Shown in pieces: positions 5,813-13,918 of a stretch of DNA of 13,923 nucleotides. The position numbers and the translations under genes are program-made. Position 1 is the first letter of the stretch; every line of letters starts with the position of its first letter. The DNA comes from an uncultured Azospirillum sp. (GTDB lineage Bacteria > Pseudomonadota > Alphaproteobacteria > RF32 > CAG-239). The notes under the pieces are model-generated. The model had not been told where the DNA came from and ran no database searches. It saw only the letters and a list, made by a program, of their open reading frames with translations. The stretch lies in contig CANDEX010000042.1 of the NCBI GenBank assembly GCA_947383875.1, forward strand, positions 1 through 13,923, written 5' to 3'.

Positions 5813-7030
5813 CTAAGTCTTCAAATTCACAATCGTCTGCAACATTTCATTATTGGCATTAAACGACTGCGTGTTAAGCGAATAAGCCCTTTGAACCACA
5901 ATCAGGCGCGCAAATTCGCTCTCCACATTAACCGCTGAAGATTCCACCGCCTGCGGCTGAATAAGATCGGCAATATTCTTATCCGGCCCGTTAACATAAT
6001 GGCTATCCCCTGTGTCATTGCTCGCTTCAAACAAAGTATTATTGACCGGAATCAAATTATCAGAGGATTCAAAACCGACAATAGCCAGTTTGGCATAATT
6101 TATTTCTGCACCATTGCTGTAAGTTGCTTTAACAATACCATTACCGTCAATAAAGCTCTTAACAAAATTTCCGCTCGGCGAACCATCTTGTTCAACCTTA
6201 GTAATTCCAGAACTGCCGGCATATTGCGTCATTTTTGAAATATCCATAGCGATATTGTTTGTACTACCATCATCCCAAGCCACGGATATATTGAAATTCT
6301 TAGGACTAAGTAACGCACCATCTGCATTAAACACTGCTTCAACCGGCCCACCGCTAACTATACCGTCATCAATAGTAAAGTTAATTTCCCAAGTATTAAT
6401 TTTCCCTTCTACTTTAGAAAAAACCATATTCATTGTCCGGCCATCATTATTAGGGCCATAAACAGTAACACCATAAGTGCTGCTGTCGACCCCGTCTGCG
6501 GGAACATTGGCAATAACTGCCGCTTCAGTTGTGGGCACGGAGGGAACTTTTTCCTGATATTTAAGTTCTATATCAGTCACATTAGCGCCAAAACCATTGC
6601 CGACAGCCGGAAACCCCTGAACTTTCAGTCCGCTTCCCGTCACCAAAAACGACTGGCCGTTTTGAGTTAAAGTCGTAAAATCGCCGGCACGCGTATAATA
6701 AATTTTTCCGCCGGAATCTTTTACCTCAAAAAAAGCATTTTCACCACTGAGCGCCACATCGTAATTATTGCCGGTAGCGGTAATAATTCCCTGTTTATTC
6801 ACCAAGGTACGATCATAATAAGACACGCCGTTGATATTAACGCGGCTAGAACTCAGCTGGTCAACCGTATTATTATAACTGGGTGTCGTTCCCAGTAATG
6901 TTTTAAACATGGTTTCATTGGGCTTATAACCGACAGTCCGCATATTTGCAAAATTCGTACTCACAGTCTGCAAAGCGTGTGACTGGGCATCTAACCCTGT
7001 AACCGAAGGAGTAAAGCTGCTTAAAGCCAT
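5813..7030 (-). CDS. flgE: Flagellar hook protein FlgE
   Basis: This is the structural subunit of the flagellar hook, polymerised outside the cell after export by the flagellar type III system. Residues 4-40 carry the rod/hook N-terminal motif (SVTGLDAQSHALQTVSTNFA, then TVGYK). Residues 364-405 carry the matching C-terminal motif (SSAVNVESEFARLIVVQRAY ... NEMLQTIVNL), which pair as a coiled coil in the filament core. The middle is the beta-rich D1/D2 region expected for FlgE. The 405-residue length separates it from the shorter FlgF and FlgG (about 250-260). A good ribosome binding site (AAAGGAT, 7045-7039) precedes the ATG. It stands alone, without flgD or other flagellar genes nearby, under a sigma-54 promoter, consistent with middle/late-class control known for alphaproteobacterial hook genes. 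Confidence 0.93.
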   Translation of the reverse strand: MALSSFTPSVTGLDAQSHALQTVSTNFANMRTVGYKPNETMFKTLLGTTPSYNNTVDQLSSSRVNINGVSYYDRTLVNKQGIITATGNNYDVALSGENAFFEVKDSGGKIYYTRAGDFTTLTQNGQSFLVTGSGLKVQGFPAVGNGFGANVTDIELKYQEKVPSVPTTEAAVIANVPADGVDSSTYGVTVYGPNNDGRTMNMVFSKVEGKINTWEINFTIDDGIVSGGPVEAVFNADGALLSPKNFNISVAWDDGSTNNIAMDISKMTQYAGSSGITKVEQDGSPSGNFVKSFIDGNGIVKATYSNGAEINYAKLAIVGFESSDNLIPVNNTLFEASNDTGDSHYVNGPDKNIADLIQPQAVESSAVNVESEFARLIVVQRAYSLNTQSFNANNEMLQTIVNLKT

Positions 7031-7065
7031 CTGATAATCCTTTCAAATTAGTTTAAGATATAATA

Positions 7066-7081
7066 TGCAAATTGCGTGCCA
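7066..7081 (-). promoter_or_regulatory. Sigma-54 (RpoN) promoter of flgE
   Basis: Minus-strand TGGCACG-CAAT-TTGCA (7081-7066) matches the sigma-54 consensus TGGCACG-N4-TTGCW at every defined base. It predicts transcription from about 7055, some 25 bases before the flgE ATG. Sigma-54 promoters need an AAA+ activator, which for flagella is typically FlbD or FleQ/FlrC-like. Confidence 0.9.
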
Positions 7082-7148
7082 AATATTTTCTATTAATAAT
7101 GGAATTAAGACTAAAAACCTAAAACTATATTTTCACATAAAATTCCCC

Positions 7149-7169
7149 AACTTGAAATTTTGCCAAGTT
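7149..7169. promoter_or_regulatory. Candidate upstream activator site for the flgE sigma-54 promoter
   Basis: AACTTG (7149-7154) and CAAGTT (7164-7169) form an inverted repeat with a 9-base spacer, about 94-114 bases upstream of the predicted flgE start. That is the usual distance for an enhancer bound by a sigma-54 activator. Only the position and dyad symmetry support this; the motif is not one I recognise. Confidence 0.35.
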
Positions 7170-7308
7170 TTCCCCATTTTTAATCAAAAAACGCTCAAAA
7201 ATCACAAAAAAATGCAAAAAAAATAAGATTTTTGTTGTGTTTCATATAAATTAGAGCTAATGATTCAAATCTAAGAATTAACAGATTAAAAAAAGAGAGA
7301 ATAACACC

Positions 7309-7806
7309 ATGTCAAATCCTTTGGATCCTAAAGTCATCAGCAAACTGGCTGAAATTCTTGATAAGAGCAACCTGACCGAACTCGAATATGAAGACGAAGG
7401 CTGCCGCATCTGCCTAACCAGAGAACTGCCGCACGCCGCTCCGGTTGCGCCGATCTCTCCTCTGCCTGCAGCTCCTGCTTTTGCGCCTGCCGCTCCGGCT
7501 TCTCTGCCTGTTACCACCCCGGCTGCGCCTGCTGCTCCGGCTCCTGTTTCTGAAGAAGATTATGCCAAACTTCCGGGCGCTGTTAAATCCCCAATGGTTG
7601 GTGTTGTATACCTGTCCAGCGACCCGAATTCTCCAGACTATGTTAAAGTCGGCGACAGCGTTAATGCCGGCGACACGGTTTGCCTGATTGAAGCAATGAA
7701 AACTTTTAACCCGGTTAAAGCACACATGGCCGGCAAAGTTACCAAGATTTTGGTTTCCGGCGGCGATCCTGTAGAATATGGTGAACCGTTAATCATTATT
7801 GAATAA
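7309..7806 (+). CDS. accB: Biotin carboxyl carrier protein of acetyl-CoA carboxylase
   Basis: This is the BCCP subunit that carries CO2 on biotin between biotin carboxylase and carboxyltransferase, making malonyl-CoA for fatty acid synthesis in the cytoplasm. Residues 1-40 form the N-terminal domain (DPKVISKLAEILDKSNLTEL, EDEGCRICL). Residues 42-80 are a mobile Ala/Pro-rich linker. Residues 88-165 are the biotinyl domain with the site EAMKTFN, biotinylated on K131, plus the YVKVGDSVNAGDTVCLIEAM thumb-region context. The length (165) is close to the usual 150-170. AGAGAG precedes the ATG. accC starts 17 bases downstream, giving the standard accBC operon. The gene is divergent from flgE across an AT-rich 278-base gap with several A-tracts but no clear -35/-10 pair that I can fix. 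Confidence 0.95.
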   Translation: MSNPLDPKVISKLAEILDKSNLTELEYEDEGCRICLTRELPHAAPVAPISPLPAAPAFAPAAPASLPVTTPAAPAAPAPVSEEDYAKLPGAVKSPMVGVVYLSSDPNSPDYVKVGDSVNAGDTVCLIEAMKTFNPVKAHMAGKVTKILVSGGDPVEYGEPLIIIE

Positions 7807-7823
7807 CTTTTAGGAAAAACATA

Positions 7824-9173
7824 ATGTTTGAAAAAGTCCTGATTGCTAACCGCGGCGAAGTTGCTCTCCGCATTCATCGCGCTTGCCGCGAAATGGGTAT
7901 CCGTACCGTTGCCGTCCACTCTGAAGCCGATGCCAATGCAATGCACGTCCGCCTGGCTGACGAAGCGGTTTGTATCGGCCCGTCACGTTCTGCCGATTCC
8001 TATTTAAACAAACCGGCAATTATCTCTGCCGCTTTAATTACCGGCGCTGACGCCATTCACCCCGGATTCGGTTTTCTTTCCGAAAATGCAGACTTCGCCG
8101 AAATGGTTGAAAAACACGGCATTACATTCATTGGCCCGAGCGCCGAGCAGATGCGCTTAATGGGTGATAAAATTACCGCCCGCAAAGTCGCACAAGAAGC
8201 TGGCATCCCGGTAACTCCCGGTTCTCCCGCTCTCGAAAGCGTTGAAATGGCTCTTGAATGGGGTAACAAAATCGGCTACCCGGTCATCGTTAAGGCCACT
8301 GCCGGCGGCGGCGGCAAAGGCATGAAAATTGCCTTTAATGACGATGAAATGAAAGAAGCCTATACAATGGCACGAGCCGAAGCTAAAGCCGCATTCACCA
8401 GCGACGTAGTCTATATGGAAAAATACCTCCAGAAACCGCGCCACATTGAAATGCAGATTTTGGCAGACAAATACGGCCACGTTGTCCACCTCGGCGAACG
8501 TGACTGCTCCATTCAGCGCAGCAACCAAAAAGTCATTGAAGAATGCCCTTCTCCGGCATTAAACAGTCAGCAACGTCAGGAAATCGGTGAAATCGTTCGT
8601 AAAGCTATTGAAAAAATCGGCTACACCAACGCCGGAACTTTAGAATTTCTTTACGAAGACGGACGTTTTTATTTTATGGAAATGAATACCCGTCTGCAAG
8701 TAGAGCATCCGATTACGGAAGCCATCACCGGCATTGATATCGTGCGCGAGCAGATTCGCATTGCCAGCGGTGCGGCTCTAGGCTACACACAGGATGACAT
8801 TAAATTCCGCGGCCACGCTATTGAATGCCGTATTAATGCCGAAGATCCGGCAACATTCATTCCCTGCCCCGGTAAAATTACCGAATGGCACGCTCCCGGC
8901 GGCCTGGGTGTCCGTGTCGATTCTGAAATTTATTCCGGATACAGCATTCCGCCGTTTTATGACAGCATGATTGCCAAACTGATTGTCAGTGGCAGAACCC
9001 GCAACGGTGCATTAATGCGCCTGCGTCGTGCACTGGAAGAATTTGTCATCGATGGTGTCAAAACAACAATCCCTCTGCACCAGGAAATAATTTCCCAAGC
9101 AGAATATATTGACGGACAATATAACATCCATTGGCTGGAACAGTTTATGGATAAAAAGAAAGACGCCAAATAG
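7824..9173 (+). CDS. accC: Biotin carboxylase subunit of acetyl-CoA carboxylase
   Basis: This ATP-grasp enzyme carboxylates the biotin on AccB using bicarbonate and ATP. Its 449 residues match the usual length. The N-terminal domain begins FEKVLIANRGEVALRIHRAC. K116 (GDK) and K157 flank the nucleotide site. The glycine-rich loop is ATAGGGGKGM (158-167). HLGERDCSIQRSNQK (222-236) is the biotin-carboxylase signature. E286-M-N288-T-R290 binds metal and bicarbonate, and R336 in ECRINAED is the expected catalytic/biotin-contact arginine. All key residues are present. AGGAAAA precedes the ATG, and it is the second gene of accBC, followed by a strong terminator. Confidence 0.97.
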   Translation: MFEKVLIANRGEVALRIHRACREMGIRTVAVHSEADANAMHVRLADEAVCIGPSRSADSYLNKPAIISAALITGADAIHPGFGFLSENADFAEMVEKHGITFIGPSAEQMRLMGDKITARKVAQEAGIPVTPGSPALESVEMALEWGNKIGYPVIVKATAGGGGKGMKIAFNDDEMKEAYTMARAEAKAAFTSDVVYMEKYLQKPRHIEMQILADKYGHVVHLGERDCSIQRSNQKVIEECPSPALNSQQRQEIGEIVRKAIEKIGYTNAGTLEFLYEDGRFYFMEMNTRLQVEHPITEAITGIDIVREQIRIASGAALGYTQDDIKFRGHAIECRINAEDPATFIPCPGKITEWHAPGGLGVRVDSEIYSGYSIPPFYDSMIAKLIVSGRTRNGALMRLRRALEEFVIDGVKTTIPLHQEIISQAEYIDGQYNIHWLEQFMDKKKDAK

Positions 9174-9184
9174 TTAATTCTCTC

Positions 9185-9215
9185 AAAAATACCCGTTTCA
9201 AACGGGTATTTTTTT
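9185..9215 (+). terminator. Rho-independent terminator of accBC
   Basis: AAAAATACCCG (9185-9195) pairs with CGGGTATTTTT (9203-9213) around a 7-base loop and continues into a T-run. It begins 11 bases after the accC stop. Confidence 0.9.
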
Positions 9216-9367
9216 ATCTCTGCCCTATAATCCGCCCCTTAAACAAACGATTACCCTTTTTAAATTAAGCTCACCGTACAAAAACCCACAATTTGTCACT
9301 TTAATCTGTCTTTTTATTTAAATGTAAGTTATGATAAGCACAAATTAACTCTGCAAAGGAGCTGGAA

Positions 9368-10084
9368 ATGACTAAAAGCCTCCCGATTACCACTATTTTC
9401 CGTAACAGCTTCCACTATATGTCAAGCCACTGGCCAATGCTCAGCCTGTTCACCATACTTTCATTTGCGGGAATATATTTTCTTGGCAGCTTTAACATCC
9501 GCGATAATTTGCTGGGCGGCATTATCTATCTGCTTTACACTTACCTGTTTTATTTCTGCTTCGTGCGTGTGTATTTCAACCGCAAACCACTGCTAAAAAA
9601 GCATGAGTTCGTTCATGCGCTGATAAGAATTATAACAATTGCCTTACTGGCTTTTGCCAGCTTGATGCTGTTGGAAACAGCCATCCTGTTTTTCCTTTGG
9701 CTGTTAAACCCTCTGGAAATTTACCCGCAAATCCGCCATATCTGGGCTGATTTTATCGCCTCCGAAACTTTCCGTTATGCCCTTTATGGCGGAATGTTCC
9801 TCTTCCTGACAGTTATTTTCTTCATCCCCGCCATGGCATGGGTATCAGCCGTCATCGGCCGCAATGCATCTATAACTTTAACTTTCTTCCATGCGAAAGA
9901 CAACTATCTGCGCATTTTCCTGATTTGTTTCATCGTTTATGGCTTTTTGCCTTTTGGCATCTTTGCCCTGTCCGCAGATTCTTGGCTGTTGCGCGCAGCA
10001 TTTACGGCCTTATTCACCGTTATTCAATGCGTCATTTATCTGCAGATTTATGAGTTTTTCTATAAAGTCAAAAAACACAAATAA
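9368..10084 (+). CDS. Polytopic membrane protein of unknown function (238 residues)
   Basis: The start is well supported: AAAGGAG (9355-9361) is 6 bases before the ATG. About six membrane helices are visible, near residues 24-42, 48-68, 86-113, 137-163, 181-203 and 207-230. The short loops carry basic residues (RKPLLKKHE after helix 2) and the end is basic (KVKKHK), suggesting a cytoplasmic C-terminus. No transporter, enzyme or sensor motif is recognisable; the general shape resembles small uncharacterised inner-membrane families. It is monocistronic, lying between the accBC terminator and a shared terminator with a convergent gene, so the neighbourhood gives no functional clue. Confidence 0.75.
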   Translation: MTKSLPITTIFRNSFHYMSSHWPMLSLFTILSFAGIYFLGSFNIRDNLLGGIIYLLYTYLFYFCFVRVYFNRKPLLKKHEFVHALIRIITIALLAFASLMLLETAILFFLWLLNPLEIYPQIRHIWADFIASETFRYALYGGMFLFLTVIFFIPAMAWVSAVIGRNASITLTFFHAKDNYLRIFLICFIVYGFLPFGIFALSADSWLLRAAFTALFTVIQCVIYLQIYEFFYKVKKHK

Positions 10085-10114
10085 TATCTGTCAAACACAA
10101 TAATCAGATAACAA

Positions 10115-10145
10115 AAAAAGGGCTTCTGTTTCAGAAGCCCTTTTT
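10115..10145. terminator. Bidirectional terminator between convergent genes
   Basis: AAAAAGGGCTTCTG (10115-10128) pairs perfectly with CAGAAGCCCTTTTT (10132-10145) over a 3-base loop. A-rich and T-rich ends on both sides let it serve the membrane-protein gene on plus and the aminotransferase gene on minus. Confidence 0.9.
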
Positions 10146-10161
10146 AATACTATCCTAAAAC

Positions 10162-11322
10162 CTATGCTGCTTTGCTGGTTTTGGAAGCTGCGAACTCATT
10201 CATCTTGCTGATGACATAATCCAAATCTTCATCATCAAGATACGGTGTCATCGGAATAGAGAGAACAGTTTTAGACAGTTTTTCACAAACCGGCAGAGAA
10301 CGTGTATTCCATTTAGCATAAGCGGTCTGGGTATGAACCGGACGCGGATAATAAGCACCGCAAGGAATACCATTTTCTTTCAGGAATGCCATCAAACCAT
10401 CACGATCTTCACAATCAATTGTATACAAAGCATAAGCTGACTGGCAACCGTCCAAAATCTGTTGTTTGTGGAAATAGCTGCTCAATTCGTTATCATAACG
10501 GCTGGCAACACGGAAACGGTCTTTCAGTTCCTGATCGAACACTTTCAGTTTCTGCAAAACAACTGCAGCTTGGAAAGTATTCAAACGCCCTGTCATGCCA
10601 AGACGAACATTGTCATAATGGTCTTCTGGGCTCATACCGTGAACGCGGCAAGACTTAACCAGTTCATTTTCTTCATTGGAATTAGTAAATACGGCACCAC
10701 CGTCACCATAGCAAGCCAAAGGCTTTGTCGGGTAGAAAGAAGTAGCGGACATATCAGCAATAGAACCGGCTTTTTTGCCTTTGTAAACAGAACCATAAGA
10801 CTGGCAAGAGTCAGACAAAACTTTCATGCCATTTTTGCGGGCAATATTGATAATTGCATCATAATCGCAAGGAGAACCGAAAATATCAACGGCGATAACG
10901 GCTTTAAGATTGAGCTTGCCTTCTTTCTTAACTTCTTCAATTGCTCTTTCCAAATCCTGCGGATTCATGTTGTAAGTATTCGGATCAGAATCAACAAAAA
11001 TCGGGGTAGCACCCAACAAAACCGGAGCTTCGGCAGAAGCAACAAACGTAAAGGAGGAAACAAATACCGCATCACCTGCTTTAACATCCCAAGCCATCAA
11101 AGCCAGAGTCAAAGCATCCGTACCAGAACCGCAGGTTGCGCAGAATTTTGTGCCGGAATAATCAGCCAATTTCTGATCCAGTTCGCGGGTTTCAGGACCT
11201 TGGGCATAACCGCCATGGTTCAAAATAGTTTTGAAAGCATTCAAAAAATTTTCCTGGCCGATAACTTTCTGAGAAGTCGCACAGTCAAACAGATTAATCG
11301 GTTTTGCAGGTTTATTTGTCAT
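10162..11322 (-). CDS. DegT/DnrJ/EryC1-family sugar aminotransferase, WbpE-like
   Basis: This is a PLP-dependent aminotransferase that would add an amino group to a nucleotide-linked keto-sugar for surface polysaccharide synthesis. The 386-residue product has the family landmarks: HGGYAQGPETRELDQKLADY near 36-55, GSGTDAL (65-71) for cofactor phosphate binding, DSCQSYG (171-177) where D171 contacts the PLP ring, and SFYPTKPLACYGDGGA where K200 forms the Schiff base. GRLNTFQAAVVLQKL and the C-terminal YYPRPVHTQ and LSIPMTPYLDDED are close to WbpE, the UDP-3-oxo-GlcNAcA aminotransferase. Substrate is therefore likely a UDP-keto-sugar but is not proven. AAAGGAC precedes the ATG. No other sugar-pathway genes are nearby, which is unusual for this family. 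It lies 97 bases downstream of the metallophosphoesterase gene on the same strand. Confidence 0.88.
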   Translation of the reverse strand: MTNKPAKPINLFDCATSQKVIGQENFLNAFKTILNHGGYAQGPETRELDQKLADYSGTKFCATCGSGTDALTLALMAWDVKAGDAVFVSSFTFVASAEAPVLLGATPIFVDSDPNTYNMNPQDLERAIEEVKKEGKLNLKAVIAVDIFGSPCDYDAIINIARKNGMKVLSDSCQSYGSVYKGKKAGSIADMSATSFYPTKPLACYGDGGAVFTNSNEENELVKSCRVHGMSPEDHYDNVRLGMTGRLNTFQAAVVLQKLKVFDQELKDRFRVASRYDNELSSYFHKQQILDGCQSAYALYTIDCEDRDGLMAFLKENGIPCGAYYPRPVHTQTAYAKWNTRSLPVCEKLSKTVLSIPMTPYLDDEDLDYVISKMNEFAASKTSKAA

Positions 11323-11419
11323 CTTACTTTGTCCTTTTATAAAGTTTTAACTGAACGTGATATTATGACAAATCCCCCACAAAAGCAAAACACAAAACAT
11401 TACGGCTTTGTAACATTCT

Positions 11420-12184
11420 TTAAGGATGTGCAGGAACAAGATAAGATGTCAGCAAACCGGCCTCATAACGATACACATAAAACCCTAAAGGCTTATCCTC
11501 GGCCACAATATTTTCCACCGGAACAATATCATACTTGGCACGCCAATTTGTGCTCGGCGCAGTCACCACCGGCACACCGTCGATATTTCCGCTGACCGGG
11601 TTATGCAAATGGCCGCATACCACCAACTTGACCGTATCTTTATGGTCGCTGACCGTATACCTGAATTTTTCATACCAACTTCCCCCCATCCTGTCAAAAG
11701 TATGCAACCCGGTCTGGAAAGGAAACTGATGAACCATAATAACGACAGGCTTTTTGCCGGGATTATCCATAAGCTTGTCTTTCAGCCATTGCAAACGTTC
11801 TTCGCTCAATTCGCCATTCATAACACCTTCTTTATAAGTATCAACGGCAATCAAACGCAGTTCATAATCATCCACAACATACTGCAACCCGTCACAAACC
11901 TGAGGCAAAGGATGAAAAGGATATGTATCACGCAGCGCAACAATCAGTTTCTCCGTCCCGTCTTTATTGCCGGGAATAACATAATAAGGGACTTTCAAGC
12001 CGTTAAGAATTTCCAATGCCTCGGTGTAATGTTTTCCTGCTCCCTGAGCAATATCCCCGGTAACCAGAACAAACTCTAACGGCGCACAAAACTGATTGAT
12101 TTCCGCAACAATCCGGCGCAGATTTTCACTTCCTTTTTTATTTGGATCTCCTATATGCAAGTCCGATATATGTGCAAAATACAT
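11420..12184 (-). CDS. Calcineurin-like metallophosphoesterase, CpdA-like
   Basis: The 254-residue protein has the metallophosphoesterase signature order: D8-L-H10 in HISDLHIGD, G43-D44 in VTGDIAQG, GNKD at 72-75, H152 in IMVHQFP and G191-H-L-H194 in VVCGHLHNP. Together these make the two-metal site. Length and the LSEERLQWLKDKL helix resemble class III cyclic-nucleotide phosphodiesterases such as CpdA, so a cAMP or related phosphodiesterase is the best guess; other phosphoester substrates are possible. One oddity is GNKD where the family normally has GNH(D/E), which replaces the histidine thought to assist leaving-group protonation. There is no signal peptide, so it is cytoplasmic. A strong GGGAGG precedes the ATG. 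Confidence 0.85.
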   Translation of the reverse strand: MYFAHISDLHIGDPNKKGSENLRRIVAEINQFCAPLEFVLVTGDIAQGAGKHYTEALEILNGLKVPYYVIPGNKDGTEKLIVALRDTYPFHPLPQVCDGLQYVVDDYELRLIAVDTYKEGVMNGELSEERLQWLKDKLMDNPGKKPVVIMVHQFPFQTGLHTFDRMGGSWYEKFRYTVSDHKDTVKLVVCGHLHNPVSGNIDGVPVVTAPSTNWRAKYDIVPVENIVAEDKPLGFYVYRYEAGLLTSYLVPAHP

Positions 12185-12248
12185 ACTTCCCTCCCCTGAT
12201 AATATAATTATACATACGAATATATTAACCCAGATACAACAATTTTTA

Positions 12249-12276
12249 TTGATTTAGTAAAAATTAATGCTATATT
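12249..12276 (+). promoter_or_regulatory. Sigma-70-type promoter of mlaA-mlaC
   Basis: TTGATT (12249-12254) and TATATT (12271-12276) are 16 bases apart, and a TGC just before the -10 gives an extended -10. The predicted start near 12283 leaves about 35 bases to the GTG start of mlaA. Confidence 0.55.
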
Positions 12277-12318
12277 TGGGGCAATTATTAGTATCAGCGT
12301 TTGATGAAAGGGAAACAC

Positions 12319-13128
12319 GTGCAGAAAAGAGTTTTACTTACGTCTGTTTTAGCAATTACCGTTTTGGCAACAGCATCCTGCAGTTCCACAACTTCTGCTA
12401 TTTCTGACACCCATGATCAGGCTGACACTTTCGAAACATACAATCGTGCAATGTTCAAGTTCAACTATCAAGTTGATAAATATGTCCTGAAACCATTGGC
12501 TGAAGGCTACCGCAACATAACCAACCAATACACCAGAGATCGCGTCAGTTCGGTCATCGCGAACCTTAAAGAACCTCTGTATGCCGCCAATAACCTTCTG
12601 CAAGGCGACCTTAAAGACAGCGGTATGAGTTTAGCACGTTTTGCAGTCAACAGCACCTTGGGCTTAGGCGGAATGTATGATGTCGCCGACGGTTGGGGCT
12701 GGCCGCGCCATAAAGCCGGTTTTGACAGCACACTTGCCAAATGGTGCGTCCCTGACGGCCCTTACATCGTTTTGCCGATTTTCGGCCCAAGCACACCGCG
12801 CGCTGCTGTTTCTTTGGCGCTTGATTCTGCAGCAAACCCGCTTTACTGGGCAACTTATAACGATGCCAACGTCAAAGACAAAGTAATGTATTCTTACGCA
12901 GCTGTTTCTGGAATTGTCACCCGTGAATCCGTCATGGATATCTGGGATGATTTGGAACGCAATTCTGTTGACTTCTATGCAGCCATGCGGTCGGCTTATC
13001 TGCAAAATCGCGGCAAAATGGGGTGCTACAACAATCAATCCAACCAAGGTTCTGCAGCTTATGATTTTGATTTCGGGCTTGAGGACGAAGACGAAACTTA
13101 CAACGAAATGGAAACAGAAAATAATTAA
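12319..13128 (+). CDS. mlaA: Outer-membrane lipoprotein MlaA (VacJ), phospholipid asymmetry
   Basis: MlaA removes mislocalised phospholipids from the outer leaflet of the outer membrane and hands them to periplasmic MlaC. I chose the GTG at 12319 because AAAGGG is spaced correctly before it, whereas the upstream TTG (12301) and ATG (12304) have none. This start also gives a clean lipoprotein signal, MQKRVLLTSVLAITVLATAS with C21 as the lipidated cysteine. Family landmarks follow: YNRAMFKFNYQVDKYVLKPLA, the NLKEP...NNLLQGD segment, RFAVNSTLGLGGMYDVADGW and GPYIVLPIFGPSTPR. The product is about 269 residues, near the normal 250-260, with an acidic C-terminal tail (GLEDEDETYNEMETENN). mlaC follows after 21 bases. 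The ABC transporter part (mlaFEDB) is not in the window. Confidence 0.93.
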   Translation: MQKRVLLTSVLAITVLATASCSSTTSAISDTHDQADTFETYNRAMFKFNYQVDKYVLKPLAEGYRNITNQYTRDRVSSVIANLKEPLYAANNLLQGDLKDSGMSLARFAVNSTLGLGGMYDVADGWGWPRHKAGFDSTLAKWCVPDGPYIVLPIFGPSTPRAAVSLALDSAANPLYWATYNDANVKDKVMYSYAAVSGIVTRESVMDIWDDLERNSVDFYAAMRSAYLQNRGKMGCYNNQSNQGSAAYDFDFGLEDEDETYNEMETENN

Positions 13129-13149
13129 TCATAAACGGAGTTATATTTT

Positions 13150-13749
13150 ATGAAAAAAAGTATTTTGATGATGCTGGGTGCAGCGTTATTCTTAAATATC
13201 AACACTGCCTGCGCTTCAATTGACGCCGCAAAGGCTGAAGCTTTTGTAAAACAAGTAACAGAAAACGGCGTTGAAGACATTATTAATGCCAAAATTTCCG
13301 TGCAGGAAAAAGATGCCCGCTTTGAAAAACTGTTCAACAGCGCTTTAGACTTGAACTACATCGGCAAATTCGTTCTCGGACGTTATTGGAAAACAGCCAA
13401 CAAACAGCAGCAGGATAACTTCATCGCCGCCTACCGCGCAATGAATATCAAAACATGGTCCCGCCGCTTTGATGAATTCAAAGGCAAAAGATTTATTTTT
13501 CACGGCACATCACCGTCAAACTCTGCTAATCAGGTCTTTGTAAACACCACTGTTCCCATGGACCAGGGCGAACCGGCAAAAGTTGTCTGGCGCGTAAAAC
13601 AAAGCGGTGACAAATTCAAAATTGTTGACATTATTATTGAAAATGTCAGCTTGGCAATTACCGCCCGTAACGAGTATACAGCTTACATAAAAAATAATCC
13701 GGGCGGCGTAGATGCCTTAATTCAGGATTTGAAAAATAAAGCAAAATAA
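13150..13749 (+). CDS. mlaC: Periplasmic phospholipid-binding protein MlaC (Ttg2D)
   Basis: MlaC shuttles phospholipids through the periplasm between the MlaA complex and the inner-membrane MlaFEDB transporter. The 199-residue precursor starts with a Sec signal peptide (MKKSILMMLGAALFLNINTA, cleavage probably just after residue 22, near ACA-S). The mature part shows the family pattern: LDLNYIGKFVLGRYWKTANK, then a helix ending TWSRRFDEFKGKRFIFHG, and a beta-sheet with VVWRVKQSGDKFKIVDIIIE and NVSLAITARNEYTAYI. GGAG lies about 10 bases before the ATG. It is the second gene of an mlaA-mlaC operon, an arrangement I believe is common in alphaproteobacteria, and a strong terminator follows. Confidence 0.92.
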   Translation: MKKSILMMLGAALFLNINTACASIDAAKAEAFVKQVTENGVEDIINAKISVQEKDARFEKLFNSALDLNYIGKFVLGRYWKTANKQQQDNFIAAYRAMNIKTWSRRFDEFKGKRFIFHGTSPSNSANQVFVNTTVPMDQGEPAKVVWRVKQSGDKFKIVDIIIENVSLAITARNEYTAYIKNNPGGVDALIQDLKNKAK

Positions 13750-13766
13750 AACCTTTTAATTCCCCT

Positions 13767-13794
13767 GCCCCACCTAAACGGTGGGGCTTTTTTT
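13767..13794 (+). terminator. Rho-independent terminator of mlaA-mlaC
   Basis: GCCCCACC (13767-13774) pairs with GGTGGGGC (13780-13787) over a 5-base loop, followed by seven T residues, 18 bases after the mlaC stop. Confidence 0.93.
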
Positions 13795-13849
13795 ATCCCC
13801 TAAATATCTACCTCACATAGACAAACCCAAACCCGACCCTTATTAATGA

Positions 13850-13878
13850 TTGACAGATTGCGGCGGGTGTGCTATGCT
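13850..13878 (+). promoter_or_regulatory. Strong sigma-70-type promoter for a gene leaving the window
   Basis: A perfect TTGACA (13850-13855) is followed after exactly 17 bases by TATGCT (13873-13878), with TGC in front as an extended -10. The predicted start is near 13885, about 34 bases before the ATG at 13919. Confidence 0.75.
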
Positions 13879-13918
13879 TATCTTAAGCTTTGGTCTGGTT
13901 ATACTTGTGAGGTGTATC

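Noticed and set aside
10462..11595. A 377-codon open frame on the plus strand
   Set aside because: It is antisense to the well-supported aminotransferase, has no ribosome binding site, crosses the gap between two minus-strand genes, and its translation shows no domain pattern.
11603..12079. A 158-codon open frame on the plus strand
   Set aside because: It lies antisense inside the metallophosphoesterase, whose motifs are all present in the minus frame.
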